From Gracilaria caudata (lineage: Eukaryota; Rhodophyta; Florideophyceae; Gracilariales; Gracilariaceae), in NCBI GenBank assembly GCA_030374735.1, contig JASCIV010000845.1:1-11354 (forward strand): a stretch of 11,354 nt of DNA, in the 5' to 3' direction. Made by a program: the position numbers and the translations under genes. The notes beneath the pieces were generated by a model, which was not told the origin of the DNA, did no database searches, and worked only from the letters and a program-made list of their open reading frames with translations. Below are positions 1-6,128 of the stretch, piece after piece (the stretch's first letter is position 1; each line of letters opens with the position of its first letter).

Positions 1-705
1 ATCGGTACTCGATCCGAGCACAGACTCCCACCCTTCAGGCAAAGCACCTTCACAATGTGAAGTTGCGAGAGATATACATGCACATGCTAGTGCCTCTGGT
101 GGTTGAAGTACACAAATTTGATCAACAAGCAGGTCATTCGCGTAGTCCCATGCTGCTTGTAACAAGGTGTGGAATGGTCCTTGACCTTCTGACCACCCTG
201 GAGCCCCTGCTTTGTCACGAAGAGTATTAACAAATACTAGCACAAAGTTGTGTGGAAGTTCTACTGCCATGCGAAACCCAAGCTCCTTGAGAACGTGGCG
301 CTCGGTTTCAATGAGGGCATGTTTCCAGTCATAGCCTTGTGCGCCATAGAAATCCAGCGGACGACGGAATACACGTCCTTCCATGCTAACGGTTTCAACA
401 GGCACATTCTGACGGTCAACTAGACGGTCGTAGATTACATTGCTTATGTGCCGTAACGATCGTGGTTCATCGGCAAGCTTCGCAGAAAGATTGATACATG
501 CTCCAGAGGCCCACACGGTATTATGCGCTATAATCGAGACTTGGGTGTAGAAGCGATGGAGTAACATTTGAGCATTGGCACAGACGCGCTGAGACAGAGA
601 AAGTGCTACGCAAGACTCACGTACAAAGTCAGAAGCGTAGGCCAGTTGACGACGTTCTTCCTCCGGTGGTATACCGTCAAGGACGGATGGCGACGTGAAA
701 GGCAT
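1..705 (-). CDS. Cyclin L (N-terminal 235 residues; gene continues past the left edge)
   Basis: Partner of a CDK11/CDK12-type kinase that links transcription with pre-mRNA splicing in the nucleus. The frame reads without a stop from an ATG at 705 to base 1 (235 codons). The order of blocks matches cyclin L: an SPSVLDGIPPEEE lead (residues 5-17; the family has a TPSLSDGL-like lead), first cyclin box around residues 20-100 with ANAQMLLHRFYTQVS (44-57), ACINLSAKLADEPR (69-82) and RHISNVIYDRL (85-95), then ETERHVLKELGF (133-144) and the second cyclin box with AAWDYANDLL (184-193) and PPEALACACISLA (202-214). The second box is cut by the window edge, and any Arg/Ser-rich tail would lie outside. 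The start is supported by an in-frame TGA eight codons upstream and by alignment of the lead peptide. The ATG shares its A with the stop of the upstream Ycf20 gene, so its promoter would lie inside Ycf20 or the two are co-transcribed. Family call is firm; L versus a close relative such as K/T is less so, but the lead favours L. Confidence 0.88.
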   Translation of the reverse strand, partial: MPFTSPSVLDGIPPEEERRQLAYASDFVRESCVALSLSQRVCANAQMLLHRFYTQVSIIAHNTVWASGACINLSAKLADEPRSLRHISNVIYDRLVDRQNVPVETVSMEGRVFRRPLDFYGAQGYDWKHALIETERHVLKELGFRMAVELPHNFVLVFVNTLRDKAGAPGWSEGQGPFHTLLQAAWDYANDLLVDQICVLQPPEALACACISLATSHCEGALPEGWESVLGSSTD

Positions 706-1286
706 CAAGTGGTGAGCTTGAGAGCATCAACTGTCATTCCGTATATCAGACCAACCTTAAATGCATTTATGATCTGCAAGGTGCGAGATGGTCGTTCTGC
801 AGTGTAGTAATACTTGGTGAAAGATTCCGTCCAAATAAGCAACACGGCGGCAGCAAGCGGATCCCAATCAGCAACAGAGCCGATAATAGTAGCGGCGGCA
901 GTGGCCGAAAAGAAGCCAAAAAGTATAGAGAGAGCCGCTGAACAGATGAGATTGATTGGATTGGACAAGTATCTGTCTATGCTCGGAGTAAGGTCGCGAC
1001 GCAAATAATTGACTATGTTGCTCAACTGGCTCTCTGTGTCCACGAGGTTCGGTGCCGGCTTTTCAGACAGTCCAAAAAGGTTTACCGAAGAAACAATATC
1101 TTCCGGGATGGCGTTGAGACGACTGAGTAAATCGTCTTCTCTTCGCCACGGCTTCTTTGGACCTTTTGAAGGTCCGTCACCTTGTAGTGCTTTTGGCAGG
1201 AGTGGACAGGTGGACGGCGTGGTTCTATTAAGAAATGGTAGCCTGTGTTGAAATATGGTGACGAAGCAAACGCTCAGCGAATTCAT
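705..1286 (-). CDS. ycf20: Nuclear-encoded Ycf20-like plastid membrane protein (DUF565)
   Basis: Predicted 193-residue protein. Residues about 105-193 match the Ycf20/DUF565 family of cyanobacteria and plastids: ILFGFFSATAAA (121-132), a WDPLAAAVLLIWTE block (141-154), the YYYTAERPSRTL linker (159-170) and the signature INAFKVGLIYGMTVDALKL (173-191) ending two residues before the stop, as in the family. Three hydrophobic segments (about 110-138, 142-156, 172-187) indicate an integral membrane protein. The first roughly 50 residues are poor in acidic residues, with Ser, Thr, Pro, Arg and Lys (FLNRTTPSTCPLLPK, 18-32), consistent with a plastid transit peptide, which I infer. In Arabidopsis nuclear Ycf20 relatives are linked to non-photochemical quenching; the biochemical role is unknown. 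The ATG is the first after an in-frame TGA about 20 codons upstream. The stop TGA overlaps the cyclin L ATG by one base. In red algae ycf20 is usually plastid-encoded, so a nuclear copy is notable. Confidence 0.85.
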   Translation of the reverse strand: MNSLSVCFVTIFQHRLPFLNRTTPSTCPLLPKALQGDGPSKGPKKPWRREDDLLSRLNAIPEDIVSSVNLFGLSEKPAPNLVDTESQLSNIVNYLRRDLTPSIDRYLSNPINLICSAALSILFGFFSATAAATIIGSVADWDPLAAAVLLIWTESFTKYYYTAERPSRTLQIINAFKVGLIYGMTVDALKLTT

Positions 1287-1312
1287 GACATCAACAGCAT
1301 CGAAGCTGGCCG

Positions 1313-1327
1313 GGACGAGGCTCGTCC
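1313..1327. repeat. Inverted repeat just upstream of the Ycf20 start
   Basis: Seven-base arms GGACGAG and CTCGTCC around a single G form a perfect inverted repeat, 27-41 bases before the Ycf20 ATG. A further GACGAGTC follows at 1328-1335. It is either a dyad protein-binding site near the transcription start or a small hairpin in the 5' leader. The sequence cannot tell these apart. Confidence 0.4.
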
Positions 1328-1522
1328 GACGAGTCAGGTGCGCAGTTTTTCCTCATGCCTTCTTTTCACGACTTCTCTGCCTCGGCAATGACTAGGCCCA
1401 TCTGACCTCGACCCTTGCGGGCAGAACATAGCGAAGTTCGGACCACTGCCATGGGGATACTAAGGGGGACTGACGGTGTTGCCAACCGCGATCGAGATCC
1501 ATACTGTACATGCAAAGTGGGC

Positions 1523-1530
1523 TGACGTCA
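1523..1530. promoter_or_regulatory. CRE-type bZIP site TGACGTCA
   Basis: A perfect 8-bp palindrome identical to the consensus for CREB/ATF-type bZIP factors, 230 bp before the HIRIP3 ATG. Related half-sites TGACGTG occur as an inverted pair in front of RPS26 (5826-5844). An exact 8-mer can occur by chance, but its promoter position and the nearby CCAAT and E2F-like elements favour function. Confidence 0.4.
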
Positions 1531-1578
1531 CCTCGGCACCAGTGCGTTCTGATTGGCAATTGCCACGGATCTTACGAA

Positions 1579-1590
1579 TTTGGCGCCAAA
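1579..1590. promoter_or_regulatory. Palindromic E2F-type site TTTGGCGCCAAA
   Basis: A perfect 12-bp palindrome made of two overlapping TTTGGCGC elements, which match the E2F/DP consensus TTTSSCGC on both strands. It lies 170 bp before the HIRIP3 ATG. E2F/DP drives S-phase genes in animals, plants and algae, and a histone chaperone is a sensible target. Binding is inferred from the consensus only. Confidence 0.5.
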
Positions 1591-1759
1591 AGGCCCTTTG
1601 GAAGGAGGAGAAACATCAGAATCCTTGGCATCGCAGTTTTTCTTCGCCAGCTCTGGAAGCGAAAACAACGGCTTCGCGCGTCAGTTTATTCCGTTTTGGT
1701 ACATCACGGTGCACAAGGCCTCCCTCAGAAACTCAAGCCCCGCTCTCAGGCCGTATAGA

Positions 1760-2813
1760 ATGCCCAACATGAAGGCAGCTGTTTCACAGGACGAAATAAC
1801 ACCAATGGTACGCGAGATTCTCGTAGGTCAAGACCTCAGCAAGATCACCGGCAAAATGGTACGGGAGCGCATTATTCAGCAACTTGGAGACCGCATACAA
1901 CCAGACGATTTGAGCGCTGTCAAAGTTGCTGTCAAGTCTGCTCTCAAGACCGTTCTTCAGCAAAGCTCCAATCCAGATGTATCCGAAACCCCTGCCCCTC
2001 CGCAACCGCCCTCAGGTCACGATATCGCGGACCAGCCAGCACCTGAACATAGAAATGGGCCTGTGCAGTCCACGCCAAAGACTGAGCAGCCTAGAAGTCA
2101 ACCAGATGAGAAAGACAGTCAGCCACGCAAACCGGAATCTGATAGTGACTTTGAAAAGAACCACCAATCACAAGTAAGACCGCCCTCAAAAAAGAGAGCT
2201 CGAAGGGTAGTCAGTTCCGATTCAGAAACAAACTCGGACTCCGAACCGCAACCTCAGCCGAGGCGGAAGAAGAATGCTACCACTGCCGTTCAGAAACGTT
2301 CACGAAATCAACCGAATCCTCCGGGCCAGCGACGTCTAGTTCGGCTTAAGAATCTGTGCCGCCAGCTTGGATGCCCAGTTCCGCCTGGAAAGCAGCGAGG
2401 TTCTAACGTCAGTGAAAAATGTGCTAACGTTGTTAGTTATCTGCAGTCAAAAGGTGTAGAAATGGAAGACCCGCTCAGTATGTCATCTAAGGATATTTCT
2501 GAGCATCGCAAACGCATCGCTAGGGAAAAAGAACTTGAAGGCCTTGACGTGAAGTAAGTTGTACATGATGACTGCTTTACAGAGCTAAGACTCTACTTGA
2601 TATGCTAACAAACGCCTGTTTCTCGCGACTGCGCTTTCGTCCACTGACAGAAACATAATCGAAGAAGGAGGCAGACCGAGGCGACGGGCTTCCAAGCCTG
2701 TAAAGCAACTAAACGACAAGTTACCATCAGACTTGAGCGGTCCAGAATTGTCGGAGGATTCAGAAAGCGCAGAGAGCGAAGGTTACGCTGCACCGTCTGA
2801 TGGCTCCGAATGA
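1760..2813 (+). CDS. HIRIP3/CHZ-type histone H2A-H2B chaperone (two exons, 1760-2553 and 2651-2813)
   Basis: Nuclear histone chaperone related to animal HIRIP3 and yeast Chz1, which bind H2A-H2B or H2A.Z-H2B. The spliced product is 318 residues. Residues about 11-68 form a DEK_C-like helical domain (ITPMVREILVGQDL, GKMVRERIIQQL, VKVAVKSALKTVL). Residues 69-188 are disordered, with Pro-rich, acidic-Ser (SSDSETNSDSE, 152-162) and basic stretches (KKRAR, 144-148), likely CK2 sites and nuclear localisation. Residues 190-264 match the HIRIP3 C-terminal domain (RRLVRLKNLCRQLGCPVPPG; EHRKRIAREKELEGLD). The CHZ motif then reads LDVKNIIEEGGRPRRR (262-277) only if the 97-bp intron is removed; an acidic tail (SEDSESAESEG) follows. 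ATG 1760 is the first ATG in frame (another at 1769); upstream frame extension has only TTG and crosses promoter elements. Stop TGA at 2811-2813. Without splicing the frame ends at 2557. Confidence 0.83.
2554..2650 (+). other. Spliceosomal intron in the HIRIP3 gene
   Basis: 97-bp phase-2 intron with donor GTAAGT (2554-2559), branch-point-like TGCTAAC (2603-2609) about 40 bases before the end, and acceptor CTGACAG (2644-2650). Removal restores the CHZ motif exactly (LDVK|NIIEEGG). The donor itself contains the in-frame TAA (2555-2557), so an unspliced message would end at once. It is the only intron I can support in the window. Confidence 0.8.
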
Positions 2814-3008
2814 TGTGCCTGGAAAAGACGAACATCCTCGTGAATGAACGTCATGATCGTCAATATGCAATACGTTGTAGCGAGGGCTTTTTCGGCAAGT
2901 ACTCAAAAAAAATGTAGTCGGAACGCTGACCGACAGTGATGAAAGCGTTCAAAGGACACAAAAAAAAACACACAGCTTGACACGTCGGCCTTCCTCTGTG
3001 GGAAGTGC
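2814..3008. other. Convergent intergenic spacer between HIRIP3 and UBLCP1
   Basis: Both 3' ends must fall in 195 bp. There is no AATAAA on either strand. Two plus-strand A tracts stand out (2905-2912, eight A; 2960-2968, nine A), which read as T tracts downstream of the UBLCP1 stop. They may help 3'-end formation, or may simply be nucleosome-excluding DNA between the genes. Confidence 0.4.
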
Positions 3009-4166
3009 TCAGGGGTTTGAAGGACTCTCTGGTGGAGTCTGACGCACATGGGCCTCAATGAACCCTGTGGGGTTGTGATTCCATATGTATTTTTTCCACT
3101 CGTTGTGGTTCAGGGTGGTGAAGTCTTCCTCCCTTTCGGCTATAAGCTTGAGATACAGATCAAGCATGTAGAGTTCTCTGTCATTGTATCGCGCAACCTG
3201 TGCATCACGGAAGGGTTTGATTTTCAGTCCGCTTTGAGGGTTGAGTGCGAAGTTTTTGCTAAGGTCGTCCACATGAACTGTGTTGGTTGCATTCCATTCG
3301 GGAAAACGGCGCCAGATGATTTCCAATGCTTTCACCTCGTGACGATGCGTAAGACTACCTCTACGGACCTTAATACTGAACATTGAACTCTTGTCTAGTA
3401 CAAAAGATACTTTGTAGTTTGAGGCGAACAACATAGACAACCCAGTTAGCTTTGCTTCCAACCAGCGCCACGAAGTTTGCGACCATATGACAATATCATA
3501 TGAGCGATACACAGATGCCAAAAACAGATGTAACCCAGGACGTCCCCAATCTGCTACTACAGAACTCTTACCTCTGCTGTCAAGTAGCGTGTAATCTAAA
3601 TCCAGAACCAGTAACTTCTTACCCGGCCTCGGGGGGTTCATAATCCGAAACTCTGTCGATTCGATGCGGCGCTCTAGTTTTTTCTTATACATTCGTCGCA
3701 ATTTGACAGGATCGTTGGGAACGTCAAAGTCGAGATCATCAATAACTTCATGTTGATGAGACAAATAGCCGTTGTTAAGCGCATCGATATCCTCCTCACG
3801 GGTACCAATCATCATAATCTTCTGGTCGACTTTCAACGTCAAGTGACCAAGAAGCTGTGTATCTTGTGGGGCGCGACCAGACGATGAGGGAAGGCCAAGA
3901 ACCTTCTGACGCTTTGGTAACACATCTGTGAGTTCAAATAGTCTTGTCTTCAGGTCAGAGATGGTTTCTTGTGGAGACATTTCCACTATGTACGTGGAGC
4001 GTTTCCATTTCACACGCAGGACGATTTCCTGTTCTTCGTCCTCTAGCAGCTCAGTGTCATCGACTTGAGCCAGTGATTGTTGTGTGCTACCGGTCGCGAG
4101 TGCCGTTTGTGCAAAGGTCGGGAGTTTCTCAGACTCCATAGGCGTTGGGGTTAAGTTGGTAGCCAT
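3009..4166 (-). CDS. UBLCP1: Ubiquitin-like domain-containing CTD phosphatase 1 (UBLCP1)
   Basis: Nuclear proteasome phosphatase. In animals it docks on the 19S particle through its ubiquitin-like domain and dephosphorylates it, lowering proteasome assembly or activity. The 385-residue product has a low-complexity lead (1-47), a ubiquitin-like fold (about 47-125: EIVLRVKWKRSTYIVEMS, QETISDLKTRLFELT, LKVDQKIMMIGTRE), and an FCP/SCP-type HAD phosphatase domain (about 183-362). The catalytic DLDYT (189-193; DxDxT nucleophile and acid/base) is present, with YDIVIWSQTSWRWLEAKL (223-240) and the metal-binding DD at 300-301 in VHVDDLSKNFALNPQSGLKI. The ending LNHNEWKKY is typical. Human UBLCP1 is 318 residues; here an N-terminal extension of about 45 and a Pro-rich tail are extra. 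The start is ATG 4166-4164; a slightly longer frame begins only with TTG. No intron. It converges on the HIRIP3 gene. Confidence 0.93.
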   Translation of the reverse strand: MATNLTPTPMESEKLPTFAQTALATGSTQQSLAQVDDTELLEDEEQEIVLRVKWKRSTYIVEMSPQETISDLKTRLFELTDVLPKRQKVLGLPSSSGRAPQDTQLLGHLTLKVDQKIMMIGTREEDIDALNNGYLSHQHEVIDDLDFDVPNDPVKLRRMYKKKLERRIESTEFRIMNPPRPGKKLLVLDLDYTLLDSRGKSSVVADWGRPGLHLFLASVYRSYDIVIWSQTSWRWLEAKLTGLSMLFASNYKVSFVLDKSSMFSIKVRRGSLTHRHEVKALEIIWRRFPEWNATNTVHVDDLSKNFALNPQSGLKIKPFRDAQVARYNDRELYMLDLYLKLIAEREEDFTTLNHNEWKKYIWNHNPTGFIEAHVRQTPPESPSNP

Positions 4167-4540
4167 GCGTGAGTACAAAGATAAACGAGTCTGACGACTT
4201 TCAACACGGAGCAGAGTGGTAGTGGGATGCGTGCAAGAAACGTTCTCGGCCGAACTACCTCTAACGGTTTTCGAGTCGTACTAAGGTAGCGTGTCCTGAC
4301 CTCAAGAGTAGCACACACACGGAGTTTTTGAAAAACGAAACGTATCGGTTCAGGTTATCGAAGTCGGCCGAGACGGGCAGAACACGGAAATCAATGGGCG
4401 AGCAGTTCCGCGCACACCCGACCGACACGACGCACCTGGTAAGCGGCCACACCTAATCAGTAACTGATCAGGTTGCCGCCCGTGTCCCGGGCACACTCCG
4501 CACGGAACAAATAAACGAATGTTTCCGGCGCTCCGTACAT
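4167..4540. promoter_or_regulatory. UBLCP1 upstream region with several palindromes
   Basis: No coding frame with an ATG and family resemblance is seen here. The stretch carries two copies of the palindrome TCGGCCGA (4246-4253, 4364-4371), a GTTTTTGAAAAAC dyad (4324-4336) and a larger inverted repeat (4443-4479). It precedes the UBLCP1 ATG, so promoter function is the simplest reading. TSS and TATA are not evident. Confidence 0.4.
4443..4479. repeat. 37-nt imperfect inverted repeat upstream of UBLCP1
   Basis: The core ACCTAATCAGT (4451-4461) faces ACTGATCAGGT (4463-4473) across one A, with 10 of 11 pairs matching. The outer GCGG (4443-4446) pairs with CCGC (4476-4479) after small bulges. It can be a dyad operator-like site or a hairpin if transcribed. 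Nothing ties it to a known mobile element. Confidence 0.45.
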
Positions 4541-5216
4541 CAGAAGTTGCCCGGCAATTGCGTTGTCGGACAGAAGTGGCGTGGGATTGGTGCTCTGATC
4601 CAACGCACCAATGACGAAGGCAGTACGAGGGCTACTCTTGTACCCTTATGTGCTTGTAAGCGGAAGCAATTGCGCGAACGCTGGCCCCAACGCGTGCGTG
4701 CCTCCACTGCGAAGCCCTCTTTTATTGCATGGATGAACGAGAAGAAACTGCGCACAGCCACCGCCAAATTTCGACGCGAACGGACGTCTTCTCACGGTTG
4801 CAGACTGCGAGCACAATGTAAAGTCTACCCTTCGGTACATGCATGTGGGTGTTTGTGTGTCGACGTGTGCGAAGCTTCAATTCTGCTGATGAAGTTTTGT
4901 TTTGACAAAGACAGGGGCAGCCCAATTGCTAAACACAACCACCGCCTGATGCCGCATGAATGCCAACTTGTATAACGTACGTTCAAGCCAAGCTTCGAGA
5001 AAAGCAACTACTGACGTTCTTTATCATCATGCGTGTCCTTGCAACAATCGTTCTAACTGATCCCTTACATGGATGGGAGGTTGTAGAACTTTAATCTCGC
5101 AGACTTGCAAGACGAGCCAGGAAATAGTAAGGTTTCGCGTGTACGTACAATGCCGGCATTCCAACAGGACGGCATGAGCCCTCCTACATAAAAGCAGGGC
5201 GCAGCAAGGGTTCAAC

Positions 5217-5339
5217 ATGCGCTTCCCACTCCTGTCCTCAGACGATTTAAGTCTCCAAGAATTGATTAGACTGTATCCGCATAGATTATTAGCATTAAGA
5301 GAGAAGCCTTTCTGTAGAGAAAGGTTTACGTCAACCTAG
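5217..5339 (+). CDS. Possible 40-residue small protein, unknown
   Basis: ATG at 5217 with A at -3, stop TAG at 5337-5339, and an AATAAA 22 bases after the stop (5361-5366). The peptide has a plausible amphipathic helix (LSLQELIRLYPHRLLALREK, residues 11-30) followed by a basic end. I recognise no family. The 3' end of the frame coincides with a strong hairpin (5304-5327), which equally suggests a non-coding RNA. A frame this short is expected by chance, so confidence is low. Confidence 0.15.
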   Translation: MRFPLLSSDDLSLQELIRLYPHRLLALREKPFCRERFTST

Positions 5340-5430
5340 TTACTGAAGGTTTCTGTCCGAAATAAAGAAGCCGCCTGTCGGTCCGACAAGAAGCGCCTAA
5401 AAAGTCACTCGTTTGCTCGGACAAGCGAGT
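5304..5430. repeat. Cluster of three short hairpins
   Basis: First: AAGCCTTTCT-GTAG-AGAAAGGTTT (5304-5327), ten pairs if one G-U is allowed. Second: TGTCGG-T-CCGACA (5376-5388), perfect. Third: ACTCGTTTG-CTCGGA-CAAGCGAGT (5407-5430), nine pairs with one mismatch in DNA (G-U on one strand). Three stems of this quality in 127 bp is unusual for spacer DNA. They may form a structured RNA or serve as dyad binding sites. Confidence 0.4.
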
Positions 5431-5825
5431 TAGCGCTATGCATAGAATTGCAAAAAGAAAAGGCAATGATGACTCTTGCTTCCGGCCACGGGACTTGGCC
5501 TCCCCATCAAGGGCAATGGAGCGGGCAAGAAGCGTCCCATTCGTTGTATCACACAGATACTCAATGAGCAAGGTTGTTTGGCGGCACTGGCTCGACGCTG
5601 AGCGAGCATTCTTGTATTGTGAGGACCACTGGAAGAATCCGTGGAAGATAAGAGCGATTCGATACGGAAATAAGAAGCTGCCGCAAATACCCCGGTTGCA
5701 TAAGTCAGAGCCATGGAGAAAGGCACCTCAACTCACAAGCTTCTCACGTCTATCAACTATTGTGTAGTTGGGTCGGTGTGTTCCGCAATGCGGAGTCTGC
5801 ATCGATTACCAGAGCAAGTGCCCAC

Positions 5826-5844
5826 CACGTCACTACTTGACGTG
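5826..5844. promoter_or_regulatory. Inverted pair of bZIP elements, CACGTCA-N5-TGACGTG
   Basis: Perfect 7-bp arms with a CTACT spacer. TGACGTG is a hybrid A/C/G-box core bound by plant and algal bZIP factors. It lies 285 bp before the RPS26 ATG. The same ACGT core recurs in the G-box at 5950-5957 and in TGACGTCA at 1523. Confidence 0.45.
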
Positions 5845-5949
5845 CATCAAATGGTTCCATTTTGAGAATAGTTCATGCCAACTTGGCACTAGAGCAAAAA
5901 TGGATCGTGCTGTGCCGCTGGACGTTGCACCAGATGGCCGTCCGGTGCC

Positions 5950-5957
5950 CCACGTGG
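5950..5957. promoter_or_regulatory. G-box CCACGTGG
   Basis: Perfect palindromic G-box about 172 bp before the RPS26 ATG, a consensus for bHLH and bZIP factors. Binding is inferred from the motif alone. Confidence 0.4.
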
Positions 5958-6128
5958 CATGCGTCGCGCCGGTCGCCGACGTCGTCCATGTGCAAACGCC
6001 GAAGAATCGTCACTCGTGTACGCCCGCACACCATCATCCACGGAAGAACCCTGCCACTCCCCACTCTTCCCCGTCCCTTTTGGTCTGCCGTCTCCACATC
6101 CTAGAGAGACGATCCACCCAAAACCAAA

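Larger units (their letters stand above)
1287..1759. promoter_or_regulatory. Divergent promoter region between Ycf20 and HIRIP3
   Basis: This 473-bp spacer lies between two genes that start outward, so it should hold both promoters. Next to Ycf20 there is a perfect inverted repeat, GGACGAG-G-CTCGTCC (1313-1327). Nearer the chaperone gene are TGACGTCA (1523-1530), ATTGG, the reverse of CCAAT (1552-1556), and TTTGGCGCCAAA (1579-1590). Open frames crossing this spacer begin with TTG or GTG rather than ATG and are treated as chance. No TATA box is evident. Confidence 0.6.
4541..5781. other. Unassigned stretch; no confident gene
   Basis: About 1.2 kb without a recognisable protein, tRNA or snRNA. 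The longest plus-strand frame (4547-4975) starts with TTG and has no family resemblance. An ATG frame at 5438-5767 (109 codons, Arg/Trp-rich) and minus-strand frames at 5436-5713 (ATG) and 5326-5571 overlap one another, so at most one can be real; none resembles a protein I know. A 40-codon frame and three hairpins sit at 5217-5430. Short palindromes ACATGCATGT (4837-4846) and CTATGCATAG (5436-5445) are present. It may hold a lineage-specific or intron-containing gene, or a non-coding RNA. Confidence 0.4.
5782..6128 (+). promoter_or_regulatory. RPS26 promoter and leader region
   Basis: This stretch precedes the RPS26 ATG. It contains a TCCGCA-A-TGCGGA dyad (5782-5794), an inverted pair of TGACGTG elements (5826-5844), an imperfect 22-bp palindrome (5927-5948), a G-box CCACGTGG (5950-5957) and a pyrimidine-rich tract (about 6055-6081) that would suit the transcription start of a ribosomal protein gene. 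Frames crossing it on either strand start with TTG or show no family resemblance. Confidence 0.5.

Noticed and set aside
1553..1759. 69-codon N-terminal extension of the HIRIP3 frame
   Set aside because: It begins with TTG, contains the E2F palindrome, and lacks family resemblance; the first ATG is at 1760, just before the DEK_C-like domain.
4166..4178. Four-codon longer start for UBLCP1
   Set aside because: The longer frame starts with TTG; ATG 4166-4164 is the normal eukaryotic choice.
4208..4290. tRNA-like pieces (GAGTGGTAG resembling a D-arm, TTCGAGTC resembling a T-loop)
   Set aside because: The T-stem does not pair and there is no acceptor stem or anticodon arm.
4281..4291. CTAAGGTAGCG, identical to part of a conserved large-subunit rRNA segment
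   Set aside because: Only 11 bases match and the surrounding sequence does not continue as rRNA; chance.
4885..4952. C/D box-like snoRNA (CTGATGA ... CTGA)
   Set aside because: The base before TGATGA is C rather than a purine, and the flanks do not form a terminal stem.
4547..4975. 142-codon plus-strand frame
   Set aside because: Starts with TTG, has mixed composition with no domain, and competes with several frames on the other strand.
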